Below, in pieces: positions 53,492 to 62,381 of a stretch of DNA of 64,000 nucleotides. The position numbers were made by a program, and so were the translations under genes. Under the pieces are notes generated by a model. It saw only the letters and a list, made by a program, of their open reading frames with translations, was not told where the DNA came from and ran no database searches. Every line of letters starts with the position of its first letter. The first letter of the stretch is position 1. Source of the stretch: Salivita marina (GTDB taxonomy: Bacteria; Pseudomonadota; Gammaproteobacteria; Pseudomonadales; Azotimanducaceae); contig JAYQNS010000004.1 in the NCBI GenBank assembly GCA_038144425.1, forward strand, positions 744,001 to 808,000, given 5' to 3'.

Positions 53492-53626
53492 TTAGGCGCT
53501 CAGACGCTTACGGCCCCGGCTACGACGGCGAGCGATGATCTTGCGGCCGTTGCGGGTGGCCATGCGAGCGCGAAAGCCGTGGGTCCGCTTGCGCTTAATC
53601 ACACTGGGTTGAAAGGTCCGCTTCAT
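53492..53626 (-). CDS. rpmH: 50S ribosomal protein L34
   Basis: This is a very basic 44-residue protein, starting MKRTFQPSVIKRKRTHGFR and ending GRKRLSA, a perfect L34. It is the first gene of rpmH-rnpA-yidD-yidC and the leftward border of oriC. Confidence 0.97.
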   Translation of the reverse strand: MKRTFQPSVIKRKRTHGFRARMATRNGRKIIARRRSRGRKRLSA

Positions 53627-53657
53627 GGCGCACATCCAAGCTTAAGTTATTCGAAGC

Positions 53658-53679
53658 GGGCCTTCGCCTTAGAAGGCCC
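53658..53679. other. Perfect hairpin in the rpmH leader
   Basis: GGGCCTTC, a six-base loop, GAAGGCCC. It lies between the rpmH promoter and the rpmH ATG, so it would form in the 5' leader. No T-tract follows directly on the minus strand, so it is not a simple terminator. It may affect rpmH translation or message stability. Confidence 0.5.
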
Positions 53680-53699
53680 TCTTCCTAAAAGGGACGCGG

Positions 53700-53728
53700 A
53701 TTCTAGAAGTGCCCTAAGTCCCTGTCAA
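53700..53728 (-). promoter_or_regulatory. Strong promoter of rpmH-rnpA-yidD-yidC
   Basis: On the minus strand a perfect TTGACA (53723-53728), a 17-base spacer and TAGAAT (53700-53705). Transcription would start near 53693 with a leader of about 67 bases holding the hairpin. Confidence 0.75.
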
Positions 53729-53853
53729 TCTCCGGCGCCCCGCTAGATGAAAAGCGATACCCCTCGTCTCAGTAAGACGGCTTTTCTGAGATAAAAAAAT
53801 AGAATTTTTTTTAAACTGATTGTTTCTTGTTATCCCTTGGGGTGGCTTAGTCA

Positions 53854-53862
53854 TGTGGATAG
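53854..53862 (-). promoter_or_regulatory. DnaA box (one mismatch)
   Basis: Minus-strand CTATCCACA against the consensus TTATCCACA; it sits next to the AT-rich tract. Confidence 0.6.
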
Positions 53863-53970
53863 ACACCTTAGGTGCTTATTCTTACAGAGAATTGCGCGAT
53901 CCAAAGCATGTGAAAAACCTCGGGGAATCCTAGGAATAGGTGGGGGAGAGGCCGGGGATAGGTAGGAGAC

Positions 53971-53979
53971 TTATCCACA
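53971..53979 (+). promoter_or_regulatory. DnaA box (perfect)
   Basis: Plus-strand TTATCCACA, an exact match to the strong DnaA box; 28 bases before a second perfect copy in the same direction. Confidence 0.8.
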
Positions 53980-53998
53980 TACGGGGGTTCGGAAAAAG

Positions 53999-54007
53999 TT
54001 ATCCACA
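53999..54007 (+). promoter_or_regulatory. DnaA box (perfect)
   Basis: Plus-strand TTATCCACA, an exact match. The start-to-start distance from the previous box is 28 bases. Confidence 0.8.
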
Positions 54008-54104
54008 GCTTATACCAAGGCTGTCCCCAGGGATTCGCACAGAGTTGTGCCTTGCACTCCGCTTCGGAAACTCGTTTCATCACAGGTCGTTGATGCATCA
54101 ATGA

Positions 54105-54155
54105 TTCTTGGACTTCCTTGGATGCTGCGTTTTTTTCGAAAAACCTGTCCAAGAA
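54105..54155. repeat. Inverted repeat in the dnaA leader
   Basis: TTCTTGGAC (54105-54113) is a perfect inverted match to GTCCAAGAA (54147-54155). Inside, a T-run and an A-run around TTTTCGAAAA can also pair. CCTTGG (54116-54121) matches CCAAGG (54156-54161), just outside the main stem, so alternative pairings are possible. It ends about 88 bases before the dnaA ATG. Confidence 0.65.
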
Positions 54156-54243
54156 CCAAGGCAGCACGGTAAATTGGCGTCCGTTCTGCAAAAAACAAGA
54201 AAATCTGGTCGATTTTTGATCAATAAAAACCGGGGGACGGGCG

Positions 54244-55581
54244 ATGGAATCAGTGGTGTGGCGCAAGTGCCTTGGGTACCTCCAAGACGAGCTCAGCGCT
54301 CAGCAATTCAACACCTGGATTCGCCCTCTTCATCCCGTTTCCAGTGAGGAATCCCTTCGCCTTCTTGCGCCTAACGTTTACGTCCGAGATCGCGTGTCTG
54401 AGGAATTTCTAGGCCGAATCAGAGGGCTTGTCGATCGGGTGGCAACGGAGCCGCTCTCCGTGGTTCTCGAGGTGGGATCCATGGCAGCGGAAGGGCTTCC
54501 CCTTTCGGCGGAGGAAGCACGGGTTGCTCCAGGTATGGCGAGTCGGGGCGCGGCACCCAGTGCTTACGATATCAATCCTGATTTTACCTTCGAGTCCTTC
54601 GTAGTTGGTCGGTCTAATGAAATGGCCAAGGCTGCGGCGCAGCAGGTCGCGGAGAATGCGGGCCAGTCCTATAACCCGCTTCTGCTTTACGGGGGGGTGG
54701 GTCTGGGGAAAACCCACCTCATGCAGGCCGTAGGAAACCAGATTCAGAAGAACAGTCCTGGAAAGACCGTGGTGTACCTCCATTCCCAACGCTTCGTCCA
54801 AGATATGGTGACGGCGCTCCAGCAAGGCACGATGCAGGACTTTATGAATTACTACCGGTCTGTCGATGCGTTGCTGATCGATGACATCCAGTTCTTTGCA
54901 AAGAAGCTCCGGTCCCAGGAGGAGTTCTTTCATGTATTTAATGCCTTGCTCGAGCGTGGGCATCAGATGGTGCTGACCTGCGACCGCTACCCCAGGGAAA
55001 TCGAAGGTTTGGAGGAGCGGCTAAAGTCGCGCTTCGTGTGGGGTTTGACTATGGCCGTGGAGCCGCCCGAGCTTGAGCATCGGGTCGCCATTCTTCTAAA
55101 GAAAGCTGAGCAGGAGGGCGTCGAACTCCCATCGGACGTTGCCTTCTTCATAGCCGAGCGCATTCGCTCTAACGTGCGTGAGTTGGAAGGTGCCCTAAAG
55201 CGCGTGATAGCGAACGCTCACTTCACCGGTAAGCCCATAAATATCGACCAAGTGCGCCTTGCTTTGCGGGATCTTATTGCTATCCAGGAGCGTCAGGTTG
55301 GGATCGATAATATCCAGCGAACCGTGGCGGATTACTTCAAAATTAAGCTCTCCGATCTCCACTCAAAGCGACGCAACCGGGCTGTCGCGCGGCCGCGGCA
55401 GGTGGCCATGGCGCTGGCGAAGGAACTAACGAGTCACTCCCTTCCGGAAATTGGCGACGCTTTTGGGGGGCGAGACCACACGACGGTGCTTCATGCTTGC
55501 CGAAAGGTAGGAGAACTTCGGGAGAGTAGCGGAGACTTGGCGGAAGATTACAAAAATCTCGTCCGCCTTCTTACCGCCTAG
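54244..55581 (+). CDS. dnaA: Chromosomal replication initiator DnaA
   Basis: DnaA binds oriC boxes and opens the origin. The 445-residue protein has an N-terminal DnaB/HobA-type interaction domain (1-65), a short linker, an AAA+ domain with Walker A YGGVGLGKTHL and Walker B LLIDDIQFF, and the C-terminal DNA-binding domain with GGRDHTTVLHACRKV. The linker is shorter than in E. coli (467 residues). It begins the dnaA-dnaN-recF-gyrB run. Confidence 0.97.
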   Translation: MESVVWRKCLGYLQDELSAQQFNTWIRPLHPVSSEESLRLLAPNVYVRDRVSEEFLGRIRGLVDRVATEPLSVVLEVGSMAAEGLPLSAEEARVAPGMASRGAAPSAYDINPDFTFESFVVGRSNEMAKAAAQQVAENAGQSYNPLLLYGGVGLGKTHLMQAVGNQIQKNSPGKTVVYLHSQRFVQDMVTALQQGTMQDFMNYYRSVDALLIDDIQFFAKKLRSQEEFFHVFNALLERGHQMVLTCDRYPREIEGLEERLKSRFVWGLTMAVEPPELEHRVAILLKKAEQEGVELPSDVAFFIAERIRSNVRELEGALKRVIANAHFTGKPINIDQVRLALRDLIAIQERQVGIDNIQRTVADYFKIKLSDLHSKRRNRAVARPRQVAMALAKELTSHSLPEIGDAFGGRDHTTVLHACRKVGELRESSGDLAEDYKNLVRLLTA

Positions 55582-55655
55582 GGCGTTGATTTCGTTACAC
55601 TAGCCACAGGGCTTCGGGGCCGTTACCGAAGCGAACAGCGAGAGAGTGACCGTTC

Positions 55656-56762
55656 ATGAAATTTGCCGTTTCGCGCGAAGACCTATTGAAGCCTTTACAG
55701 CTGGTGACGGGGGTGGTGGAACGGCGGCAGACCATGCCGGTGCTCTCCAATCTTTGCCTGGTGGTTACGGGGCAAAAACTGATGATGACGGGCACGGATC
55801 TTGAGGTTCAGCTGGTAGCCGAGGTTGATCTTCAAGCACCCGCGGAACAAGACGGTGAGATCACCGTTCCCGCTCGCAAGCTCATGGACATTTGGCGCGC
55901 GCTCCCCGATGGTGCGCAGGTGAGCTTTAGCGTCGATGAGCAGCGAGCAACGCTCAAATCTGGGCGGTCCCGCTTCCAGCTGGCCACCTTGCCGGCGGCA
56001 GAGTTTCCCACCCTCGAGGAAGGCACGACCGACGCGGACTTTACCTTGTCTCAAGCGCAGCTTCGCCAACTGATCTCGAAAACCAGCTTCTCCATGGCTC
56101 AGCAGGATGTTCGCTATTTCCTAAATGGCATGTTACTCGAGCTTGCCCCGGCGCACATCCGGAGCGTCGCCACCGATGGGCACCGTTTGGCTATGTGCAC
56201 CCTCACGCCGGGCCCCGGCGCAGGGCCTGAGCGCCAGGTGATTGTGCCGCGAAAGGGGGTTCTCGAACTTGCGCGGCTGATCGCCGACGGGGACGATCCT
56301 GTCGCCCTATCCCTGGGTACGCATCATCTGAGCGCTAAGGTGGGGGGGTTTTCCTTCACCACTAAACTCATTGATGGTCGTTTCCCCGACTATGAAAAGG
56401 TGGTTCCTCAGGGGAACACCACCGTGGTTGAGGCAGACCGAAGGATGTTGCGAGAAGCTTTCCAACGAGCGGCCATCCTTTCTAACGAAAAGTACCGGGG
56501 CGTGCGCCTGGTGTTGTCTCCGGAAAATTTGACGATCCAGGCCAACAACCCCGAGCAAGAAGAGGCCGAAGAAAGCATGCCTGTGAACTACCAGGGACCT
56601 GCGCTTGAAATAGGCTTTAACGTCTCCTATCTGCTCGAGGTGCTAAGCACGCTTGAGGCGGACGAGGTTGCGATGCAGGTTTCTGATTCCAATAGTTCAG
56701 CGCTTTTGGAAGACAAGGGATCTTCCGAGGCCAGCTACGTTGTTATGCCTATGCGGCTCTAA
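55656..56762 (+). CDS. dnaN: DNA polymerase III beta sliding clamp
   Basis: The clamp holds polymerases on DNA. The 368-residue protein starts MKFAVSREDLLKPLQLVTGV and ends SYVVMPMRL, both family-typical, with three similar domains. The 74-base gap after dnaA has a TACACT -10-like box near 55597, so dnaN may have a promoter of its own. Confidence 0.97.
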   Translation: MKFAVSREDLLKPLQLVTGVVERRQTMPVLSNLCLVVTGQKLMMTGTDLEVQLVAEVDLQAPAEQDGEITVPARKLMDIWRALPDGAQVSFSVDEQRATLKSGRSRFQLATLPAAEFPTLEEGTTDADFTLSQAQLRQLISKTSFSMAQQDVRYFLNGMLLELAPAHIRSVATDGHRLAMCTLTPGPGAGPERQVIVPRKGVLELARLIADGDDPVALSLGTHHLSAKVGGFSFTTKLIDGRFPDYEKVVPQGNTTVVEADRRMLREAFQRAAILSNEKYRGVRLVLSPENLTIQANNPEQEEAEESMPVNYQGPALEIGFNVSYLLEVLSTLEADEVAMQVSDSNSSALLEDKGSSEASYVVMPMRL

Positions 56763-56776
56763 GCCAGGGGCGCTGG

Positions 56777-57856
56777 GTGGTCCTGCGCCGTTTTCAGTCG
56801 CAAGGTCTGAGAAACCTTGCGCCCCTGGAGCTTTCTTTTCCGCCAGGGGTTTCTCTCATCCATGGGCCCAATGGAAGCGGTAAGACCAGTCTTTTAGAAG
56901 CTATTTATACCCTTGGCACGGGCCGTTCCTTCCGCAGCAATCGTCTCTCCTCGGTGCTAAACTACAGCGCTGAGGCTTTGACGCTTTTTGGTGAGGTGGT
57001 CCACGATTCTGGACGGGTTTCGAGGCTAGGAGTAACTCGCCGAGCCTCTGGGGCTGGGGTGCTGAAGGTTGACGGTGAACGCGTCTCTTCAAACCGGCCC
57101 CTCGCAGAGGCGCTCCCCGTTCTGTTGATCCACCCGGAGTCCATGAATCTGATCATGGGGAGTCCGGAGCAACGCCGCCGGTTCCTCGATTGGGGCGTGT
57201 TCCACGTGGAACAACCCTTCGGATCTGTAGCGGCGACGTTTCGCCGGACGCTGGAGCACCGAAACGCGGCCCTGCGGACGGGTTCCCGAGATCTAGAGAG
57301 CTGGACTCGACAGTTCGCTATGGTTGCGGAGCAAATGCATGATGCTCGGGAGCGTTATGTAGAACGGCTAAGGGATCCCCTACAGCTTGCGCTTGAGCAG
57401 TTACGGGGTGTTGAGGGTGTAGTGCTTCGCTATCAGGCCGGCTGGGATCGCCGGCGAGCATTACGAGAAGCGCTTGCCGATCAGCTTGAGCTCGATCGGC
57501 AAAGCGGGTTTACCCGGTCTGGACCGCAGCGAGCGGAGCTGCGCTTCGACATAGAGGGGCGGAAGGCATCGGAATGCCTGTCCCGAGGGCAGCAAAAGGT
57601 GTTGGCCTGCGCCTTATTGCTGGCCCAAAACGCATTGTTGAAGGATAGCCGGGGCTCAGGGGCGGTGGTGTTGGTGGATGATCTTGCGGCGGAGTTGGAT
57701 GAGATCCATCGACAAAGGCTGGCCGCCGCGCTGATGGCCCAACAAGGTCAGGTGTTGATGACTGCTGTTGAGCCGAAGCTGGTCCTAAGTGGGCTGAGCT
57801 TCGCAGAAGAAATAGCACTGTTCCACGTGGAACGGGGTGAAATAACGCCGACCTAA
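56777..57856 (+). CDS. recF: DNA replication and repair protein RecF
   Basis: RecF loads RecA at gaps with RecO and RecR. The 359-residue SMC-like ATPase has Walker A HGPNGSGKTSLLEAIYTLGTG-type P-loop near residue 30, the signature LSRGQQKVLA near 270, and Walker B VLVDDLAAELD. The start is a GTG at 56777 with an AGGGG site. The coding sequence contains two parS sites, encoding FHVEQP and FHVERG. Confidence 0.95.
   Translation: MVLRRFQSQGLRNLAPLELSFPPGVSLIHGPNGSGKTSLLEAIYTLGTGRSFRSNRLSSVLNYSAEALTLFGEVVHDSGRVSRLGVTRRASGAGVLKVDGERVSSNRPLAEALPVLLIHPESMNLIMGSPEQRRRFLDWGVFHVEQPFGSVAATFRRTLEHRNAALRTGSRDLESWTRQFAMVAEQMHDARERYVERLRDPLQLALEQLRGVEGVVLRYQAGWDRRRALREALADQLELDRQSGFTRSGPQRAELRFDIEGRKASECLSRGQQKVLACALLLAQNALLKDSRGSGAVVLVDDLAAELDEIHRQRLAAALMAQQGQVLMTAVEPKLVLSGLSFAEEIALFHVERGEITPT
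57198..57213. other. parS: parS centromere site (perfect palindrome) in recF
   Basis: TGTTCCACGTGGAACA, a perfect 16-base palindrome identical to the Pseudomonas-type parS consensus bound by ParB. parAB are in the same window. Confidence 0.88.
57819..57834. other. parS: parS centromere site (one mismatch) in recF
   Basis: TGTTCCACGTGGAACG, 15 of 16 positions of the parS palindrome, at the end of recF and 621 bases from the first copy. Confidence 0.82.
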
Positions 57857-57873
57857 GGCGAGGGAGATAGGGC

Positions 57874-60294
57874 ATGGCTGAGGAAAATCGCTACGACTCC
57901 GGGAGCATCAAAGTCCTAAAGGGCCTTGATGCGGTGCGTAAGCGTCCTGGCATGTACATCGGCGACACGGACGATGGGACGGGCCTGCACCACATGGTTC
58001 AGGAGCTCGTCGACAACGCTATTGATGAGGCCCTTGCAGGCTACTGCACGGAAGTTGCGGTCATTGTGCATGAAGGAGAGGCCGTTACGGTTCGAGACAA
58101 TGGTCGGGGCATTCCAGTCGATCTGCACCCGGAGGAGGGTGTGTCTGCTGCTGAGGTCATCATGACCATCCTTCACGCCGGCGGGAAGTTTGACGACAAC
58201 AGCTATAAGGTTTCCGGCGGGCTTCACGGCGTCGGCGTTTCTGTGGTGAATGCGCTTTCCGAGTCGCTTCGCCTGACCGTCCGCCGAGACGGAAAGGTTC
58301 ATGAGCAGCATTATCGCCATGGCGTCCCTGATGCCCCCTTAGCGGTGGTTGGAGAAACGGAGGAGTCGGGAACGGAGTGCTGGTTTAAGCCGTCCGCTGA
58401 GACCTTCCGAAACATCCAGTTTAGCTACGATATTCTAGCTAAGCGGCTGAGAGAGCTGGCTTTTTTGAACTCTGGAGTGCGGATTCGGCTTACGGACGAA
58501 CGCAGCGGACGAGAAGAAGTCTTCTTCTATGATGGCGGGTTAAAGGCGTTCGTTGATTATCTCAACGCGAACAAAGAAGTGGTGGCCAAGCCCTTTCACT
58601 TCGCCGCTGAGCGAGAAGAAGATGGCATTTCCGTTGAAATCGCCATGCAGTGGAATGACGGCTTCCAGGAAAATGTCTTCGCCTATACCAACAACATTCC
58701 CCAGCGCGACGGGGGCACCCACATCGCCGGATTCCGAGCCGCCCTCACGCGGACGCTTAACCACTACATTGACCAGGAAGGGCTGGGGAAGAAAGCACAA
58801 ATTGGAATGACTGGAGACGATGCCCGAGAAGGGCTCACGGCGATCATCTCCGTGAAGGTCCCCGATCCCAAATTCTCTTCCCAAACCAAGGACAAGCTGG
58901 TGTCCAGCGAAGTGAAGCCCGTGGTGGAGCAGGAGATGGGTCGCGCCTTTGCTGACTTCCTCCTGGAGAACCCAGCGGATGCGAAGGGCATCGCGCAAAA
59001 AATCATTGATGCGGCGCGCGCGCGGGAAGCGGCCCGAAAGGCGAGGGAGATGACTCGTCGGAAAGGCGCCTTGGATATCGCCGGCCTTCCGGGAAAGCTT
59101 GCGGACTGCCAGGAGAAGGATCCCGCTAAATCGGAGCTGTTTCTGGTGGAGGGTGACTCCGCTGGTGGCTCTGCAAAGCAAGGCCGGGATCGGCGCGCCC
59201 AAGCGATACTGCCGTTGAAGGGTAAGATTCTAAATGTAGAAAAAGCGCGCTTCGATAAGATGCTCTCAAGCCAGGAGGTGGGTACCTTGATCACCGCCCT
59301 GGGCTGCGGCATTGGCCGTGATGAGTTCAGTCTTGAGAAGCTGCGTTACCACCAAGTCATCATCATGACCGACGCCGATGTGGACGGATCCCACATCCGA
59401 ACGCTGCTGCTCACCTTCTTTTTCCGCCAGATGCCCGAACTCATCACCGCGGGACATATCTACATTGCTCAGCCGCCGCTTTACAAAGTGAAGAAGGGTA
59501 AGCAAGAACAGTACGTGAAAGACGATGACGCGTTGATGGCTTACCTTACGGGACAGGCGCTCGATGGCGCTGCGCTTTACCCCGATGAAGGCGCCCCGCC
59601 CATCACGGGGGAGCGGCTAGAGCAGCTGGTACACGCCTACCAAGGGGTGGAAAAGCGCCTGCAGCGCCTTTCTAGAACTTACCCGGAAGTCATCACGCGA
59701 GCGATGATTTGGGTGCCGGCGCCGGGTGAAGGGGGCTGGGCTGATCAGGCCGAGGTGCAAGCGTTCTGTGACGGTCTGCAGGCTCGGCTTTCGGAGGAGG
59801 GAGACGATGGTGCCGAGTATCACGTCACCCTACGCTTTGACGCAGAGCGCAGCCGGTATGTTCCTCAGGTCGAAATCCGAGAGCATGGATTGAACAAGCC
59901 GGTGAACTTCTCCGTAGACTTCTTCCAGTCTGGGGATTTCCGCGCCGTTGCGGAGCTTGGGCAAGCCCTTCAGGGCCTTTTGGGTACGGGGGCCCGCATC
60001 GGTCGTGGGGAGCGTTCTGCTGCCGTGGCGCGCTTTGAGGATGCTTTGGCTTGGCTGATGAAGGACTCCCGCCGCGGTCAGGATATTCAGCGCTACAAGG
60101 GCCTTGGGGAAATGAACCCGGAGCAGCTGTGGGAAACCACCATGAATCCGGAAACCCGGCGGATGTTGCTCGTCACCGTGCAAGATGCGATTGCTGCAGA
60201 TCGCGTGTTCACGACCTTAATGGGGGATGCGGTGGAGCCTCGCCGCCAGTTTATCGAGACCAACGCGCTCTCCGTGGCGAACCTCGACGTTTAG
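57874..60294 (+). CDS. gyrB: DNA gyrase subunit B
   Basis: GyrB is the ATPase half of gyrase. The 806-residue protein has the GHKL ATPase domain (VDNAIDEAL, DNGRGIPVD, GGLHGVGVSVVNALS), the transducer, and TOPRIM motifs EGDSAGGSAKQGRDR and DADVDGSHIRTLLL. It carries the gammaproteobacterial insert in the C-terminal half, matching the E. coli length (804). It overlaps the convergent plsC gene by four bases. Confidence 0.97.
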   Translation: MAEENRYDSGSIKVLKGLDAVRKRPGMYIGDTDDGTGLHHMVQELVDNAIDEALAGYCTEVAVIVHEGEAVTVRDNGRGIPVDLHPEEGVSAAEVIMTILHAGGKFDDNSYKVSGGLHGVGVSVVNALSESLRLTVRRDGKVHEQHYRHGVPDAPLAVVGETEESGTECWFKPSAETFRNIQFSYDILAKRLRELAFLNSGVRIRLTDERSGREEVFFYDGGLKAFVDYLNANKEVVAKPFHFAAEREEDGISVEIAMQWNDGFQENVFAYTNNIPQRDGGTHIAGFRAALTRTLNHYIDQEGLGKKAQIGMTGDDAREGLTAIISVKVPDPKFSSQTKDKLVSSEVKPVVEQEMGRAFADFLLENPADAKGIAQKIIDAARAREAARKAREMTRRKGALDIAGLPGKLADCQEKDPAKSELFLVEGDSAGGSAKQGRDRRAQAILPLKGKILNVEKARFDKMLSSQEVGTLITALGCGIGRDEFSLEKLRYHQVIIMTDADVDGSHIRTLLLTFFFRQMPELITAGHIYIAQPPLYKVKKGKQEQYVKDDDALMAYLTGQALDGAALYPDEGAPPITGERLEQLVHAYQGVEKRLQRLSRTYPEVITRAMIWVPAPGEGGWADQAEVQAFCDGLQARLSEEGDDGAEYHVTLRFDAERSRYVPQVEIREHGLNKPVNFSVDFFQSGDFRAVAELGQALQGLLGTGARIGRGERSAAVARFEDALAWLMKDSRRGQDIQRYKGLGEMNPEQLWETTMNPETRRMLLVTVQDAIAADRVFTTLMGDAVEPRRQFIETNALSVANLDV

Positions 60295-60996
60295 GTCCGC
60301 AGATCGCGCTGGGCCTCTTCGAGCCAGTGCTCTAAGCGCGTCGTAAAGGCGCTTGAGCTCTCTCCTTCTGCCACAAAGGGCGGGGAAATGCGGACACGCA
60401 GTTTCCCGGGAGACTTGCGCCACTTCCGTGCGGGCCAGCGATCGCCGGCGGTATGGGCCACAAGAAGTACAGGTACCTTCGCCGCAAGGGCGAGGGCCGG
60501 ACCCCCGCGACCGAAGCGTCGTTGCTCTTTTGGCGCTAGGCGAGTGCCCTCCGGAAAGAGCACCACCCAGCTTCCGCTCTTGAGTCTCGCTGTTCCCTCG
60601 CGAATAAGCGTTTTCAGGGCGCCGCGGCCATCTTTACGATCAATGGCGATGGGCCTGAGGAGGCTGAAGGCCCATCCAAAGAAAGGAATAGCGAGCAGCT
60701 CTTTTTTGATCACCGTGGCTTGGGGGCAAAGAGCTGCTGAAGAAGAGGGTTTCCCAGGTGCTTTCGTGCCGAGCAAGTACCAAGCAGGGCGTAGCGGGCA
60801 GGTCGTCCTGGCCCTCCACTTCGACCTGCACTTGGCAAAGGTGCTCAAAGGCCCACAGCACCATGGCGGTCCACGCACCGATGATAAAGGCGAAGCGCTG
60901 ACGATAGGGAAGCATCCAACCGACAAGCACCCCTAGCGACCCCCAGAAGATAGTCAGAAAGGCGTAGGTCAAAAGGAATAGCGCACTACGTAACAT
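60291..60996 (-). pseudogene. 1-acyl-glycerol-3-phosphate acyltransferase (PlsC type), with a one-base frameshift
   Basis: The N-terminal frame has a membrane segment and reaches the acyltransferase motif RHESTWET (the His-x4-Glu variant) before drifting off. The rest, VIKKELLAIPFFGWAFSLLRPIAIDR, VLFPEGTR and RGGPALALAAKVPVLLVAHTAG, lies in the next frame. Removing one C at the C5 run (60722-60726, minus strand) would join them into about 234 residues, the normal size. Likely a homopolymer error or a recent loss; a full-length relative is expected here next to trkA. Confidence 0.75.
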
Positions 60997-61004
60997 GGCA
61001 GACC

Positions 61005-62381
61005 TTAGAAAAAATTCAGACCCACTTGGAAAAGGTTCTCCACAGCCCGAACCTGCCGCTTATCCGTCAAAAAGAGCAGCACGTGGTCATCGCTTTCGAC
61101 GACTACGGAATCATGTGCAATCAGCACGTCATCGCCGCGCACGAGGGCTCCGATACTGGCGCCCGGGGGTAGGCGAATTTCATCAAGGCGTCGCCCTACG
61201 ACCTTCGAGTAGTGTCTATCGACATGGGCGATGGCCTCCATGGCTTCCGCGGCGCCTCGCCTCAGAGAATGGACGCGAGCCACATCGCCCCGGCGAACAT
61301 AGGCCAAAAGCTCCGATATGGTGGCTTGCTGAGGAGAAATCGCGACGTCAATGACCCCCCCTTGAACCAGATCAACGTAGGCTGGCTTGCTGATCAGGGT
61401 CATGACCTTCCGGGCCCCAAGGCGCTTTGCCAACATAGAACTCATGATGTTGGCTTCGTCATCGTTGGTTAGGGCGCAGAAGACGTCGGTGCGCTCGATG
61501 TTCTCGTTCGTTAAGAGGTCGCCGTCTGTCGCATCTCCTTCGATGACCACTGCGCCGTCGAGGGCATCAGCCAAGCCCATAGCCCGGTCGGCGTCATATT
61601 CTATGATCTTCACGTGATGGCCCTTCGCCGTGACTTTGGCAAGGCGCTCCCCAATATGGCCTCCGCCAGCGATTACGATGCGCTTATAAGGCGCTTCGAG
61701 GCCGCGAAGTTCACTCATCACCGCTGTGATGTCGCGCTTGGCCGCGATGAAAAACACTTCGTCGTCGGCCTCTATGACCGTATCCCCCTGGGGCATGATC
61801 GCCCGATCACGACGGAAGATCGCCGCCACTCGCGTATCGACCCCGGGCACGTGCTCGCGAAGGGTAGCGAGGGCTTGGCCCACCAAGGGCCCGTCTTCAT
61901 AGGCCTTAACCGCTACCAGCTGCGCTCGCCCCCGGGCGAAATCCAGCACCTGAAGGGCGCCAGGGAATTGGATAAGGCGTTCGATGTGCTCCGTCACCAC
62001 CTGTTCAGGGTTGATGAGGACATCGATGGGCATATGTTCTTTGGAGAACAGGCCTCCCGCTTGGGTCGTGTAGGCGCTCGCGCGAATTCGGGCAATTTTG
62101 GTGGGGGTTTTGAAGAGTGAAAAGCTCACCTGGCAAGCGACCATATTTACTTCGTCAGAGTTGGTCACGGCCACCAGCATGTCAGCATCTTGGGCTCCGG
62201 CGGCCCGAAGGACGTCCGGGCGGCTGGCCATGCCTTCGATGGTTTGGATATCGAGTCGGTCCCGGAGTTCCCGGAGCCGGTCACCGTTGGTGTCTACGAG
62301 GGTGATGTCAAAATTCTCGCTGGCCAGGTTCTCCGCCAGCGTGCCGCCGACCTGCCCAGCCCCTAGGATGAGAATCTTCAT
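61005..62381 (-). CDS. trkA: Trk system potassium uptake regulator TrkA
   Basis: TrkA is the cytoplasmic NAD(H)-binding gating subunit of TrkH/TrkG K+ channels. The 458-residue protein has two RCK units, each with a Rossmann motif: ILGAGQVGGTLAENL at residue 3 and IAGGGHIGERLAKV near 236, each followed by a TrkA-C domain. The membrane subunit is not in the window. It overlaps rsmB by four bases. Confidence 0.95.
   Translation of the reverse strand: MKILILGAGQVGGTLAENLASENFDITLVDTNGDRLRELRDRLDIQTIEGMASRPDVLRAAGAQDADMLVAVTNSDEVNMVACQVSFSLFKTPTKIARIRASAYTTQAGGLFSKEHMPIDVLINPEQVVTEHIERLIQFPGALQVLDFARGRAQLVAVKAYEDGPLVGQALATLREHVPGVDTRVAAIFRRDRAIMPQGDTVIEADDEVFFIAAKRDITAVMSELRGLEAPYKRIVIAGGGHIGERLAKVTAKGHHVKIIEYDADRAMGLADALDGAVVIEGDATDGDLLTNENIERTDVFCALTNDDEANIMSSMLAKRLGARKVMTLISKPAYVDLVQGGVIDVAISPQQATISELLAYVRRGDVARVHSLRRGAAEAMEAIAHVDRHYSKVVGRRLDEIRLPPGASIGALVRGDDVLIAHDSVVVESDDHVLLFLTDKRQVRAVENLFQVGLNFF

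Larger units (their letters stand above)
53729..54243. other. Chromosomal replication origin oriC region
   Basis: This is the longest non-coding stretch in the window. It lies between rpmH and dnaA, the usual oriC place in Pseudomonas-type genomes. It holds an AT-rich tract (about 53786-53835), fitting a DNA unwinding element, three DnaA boxes, GATC sites and a palindrome before dnaA. The gene strand changes across it as expected for divergent forks. I see no gene in it. Confidence 0.85.
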
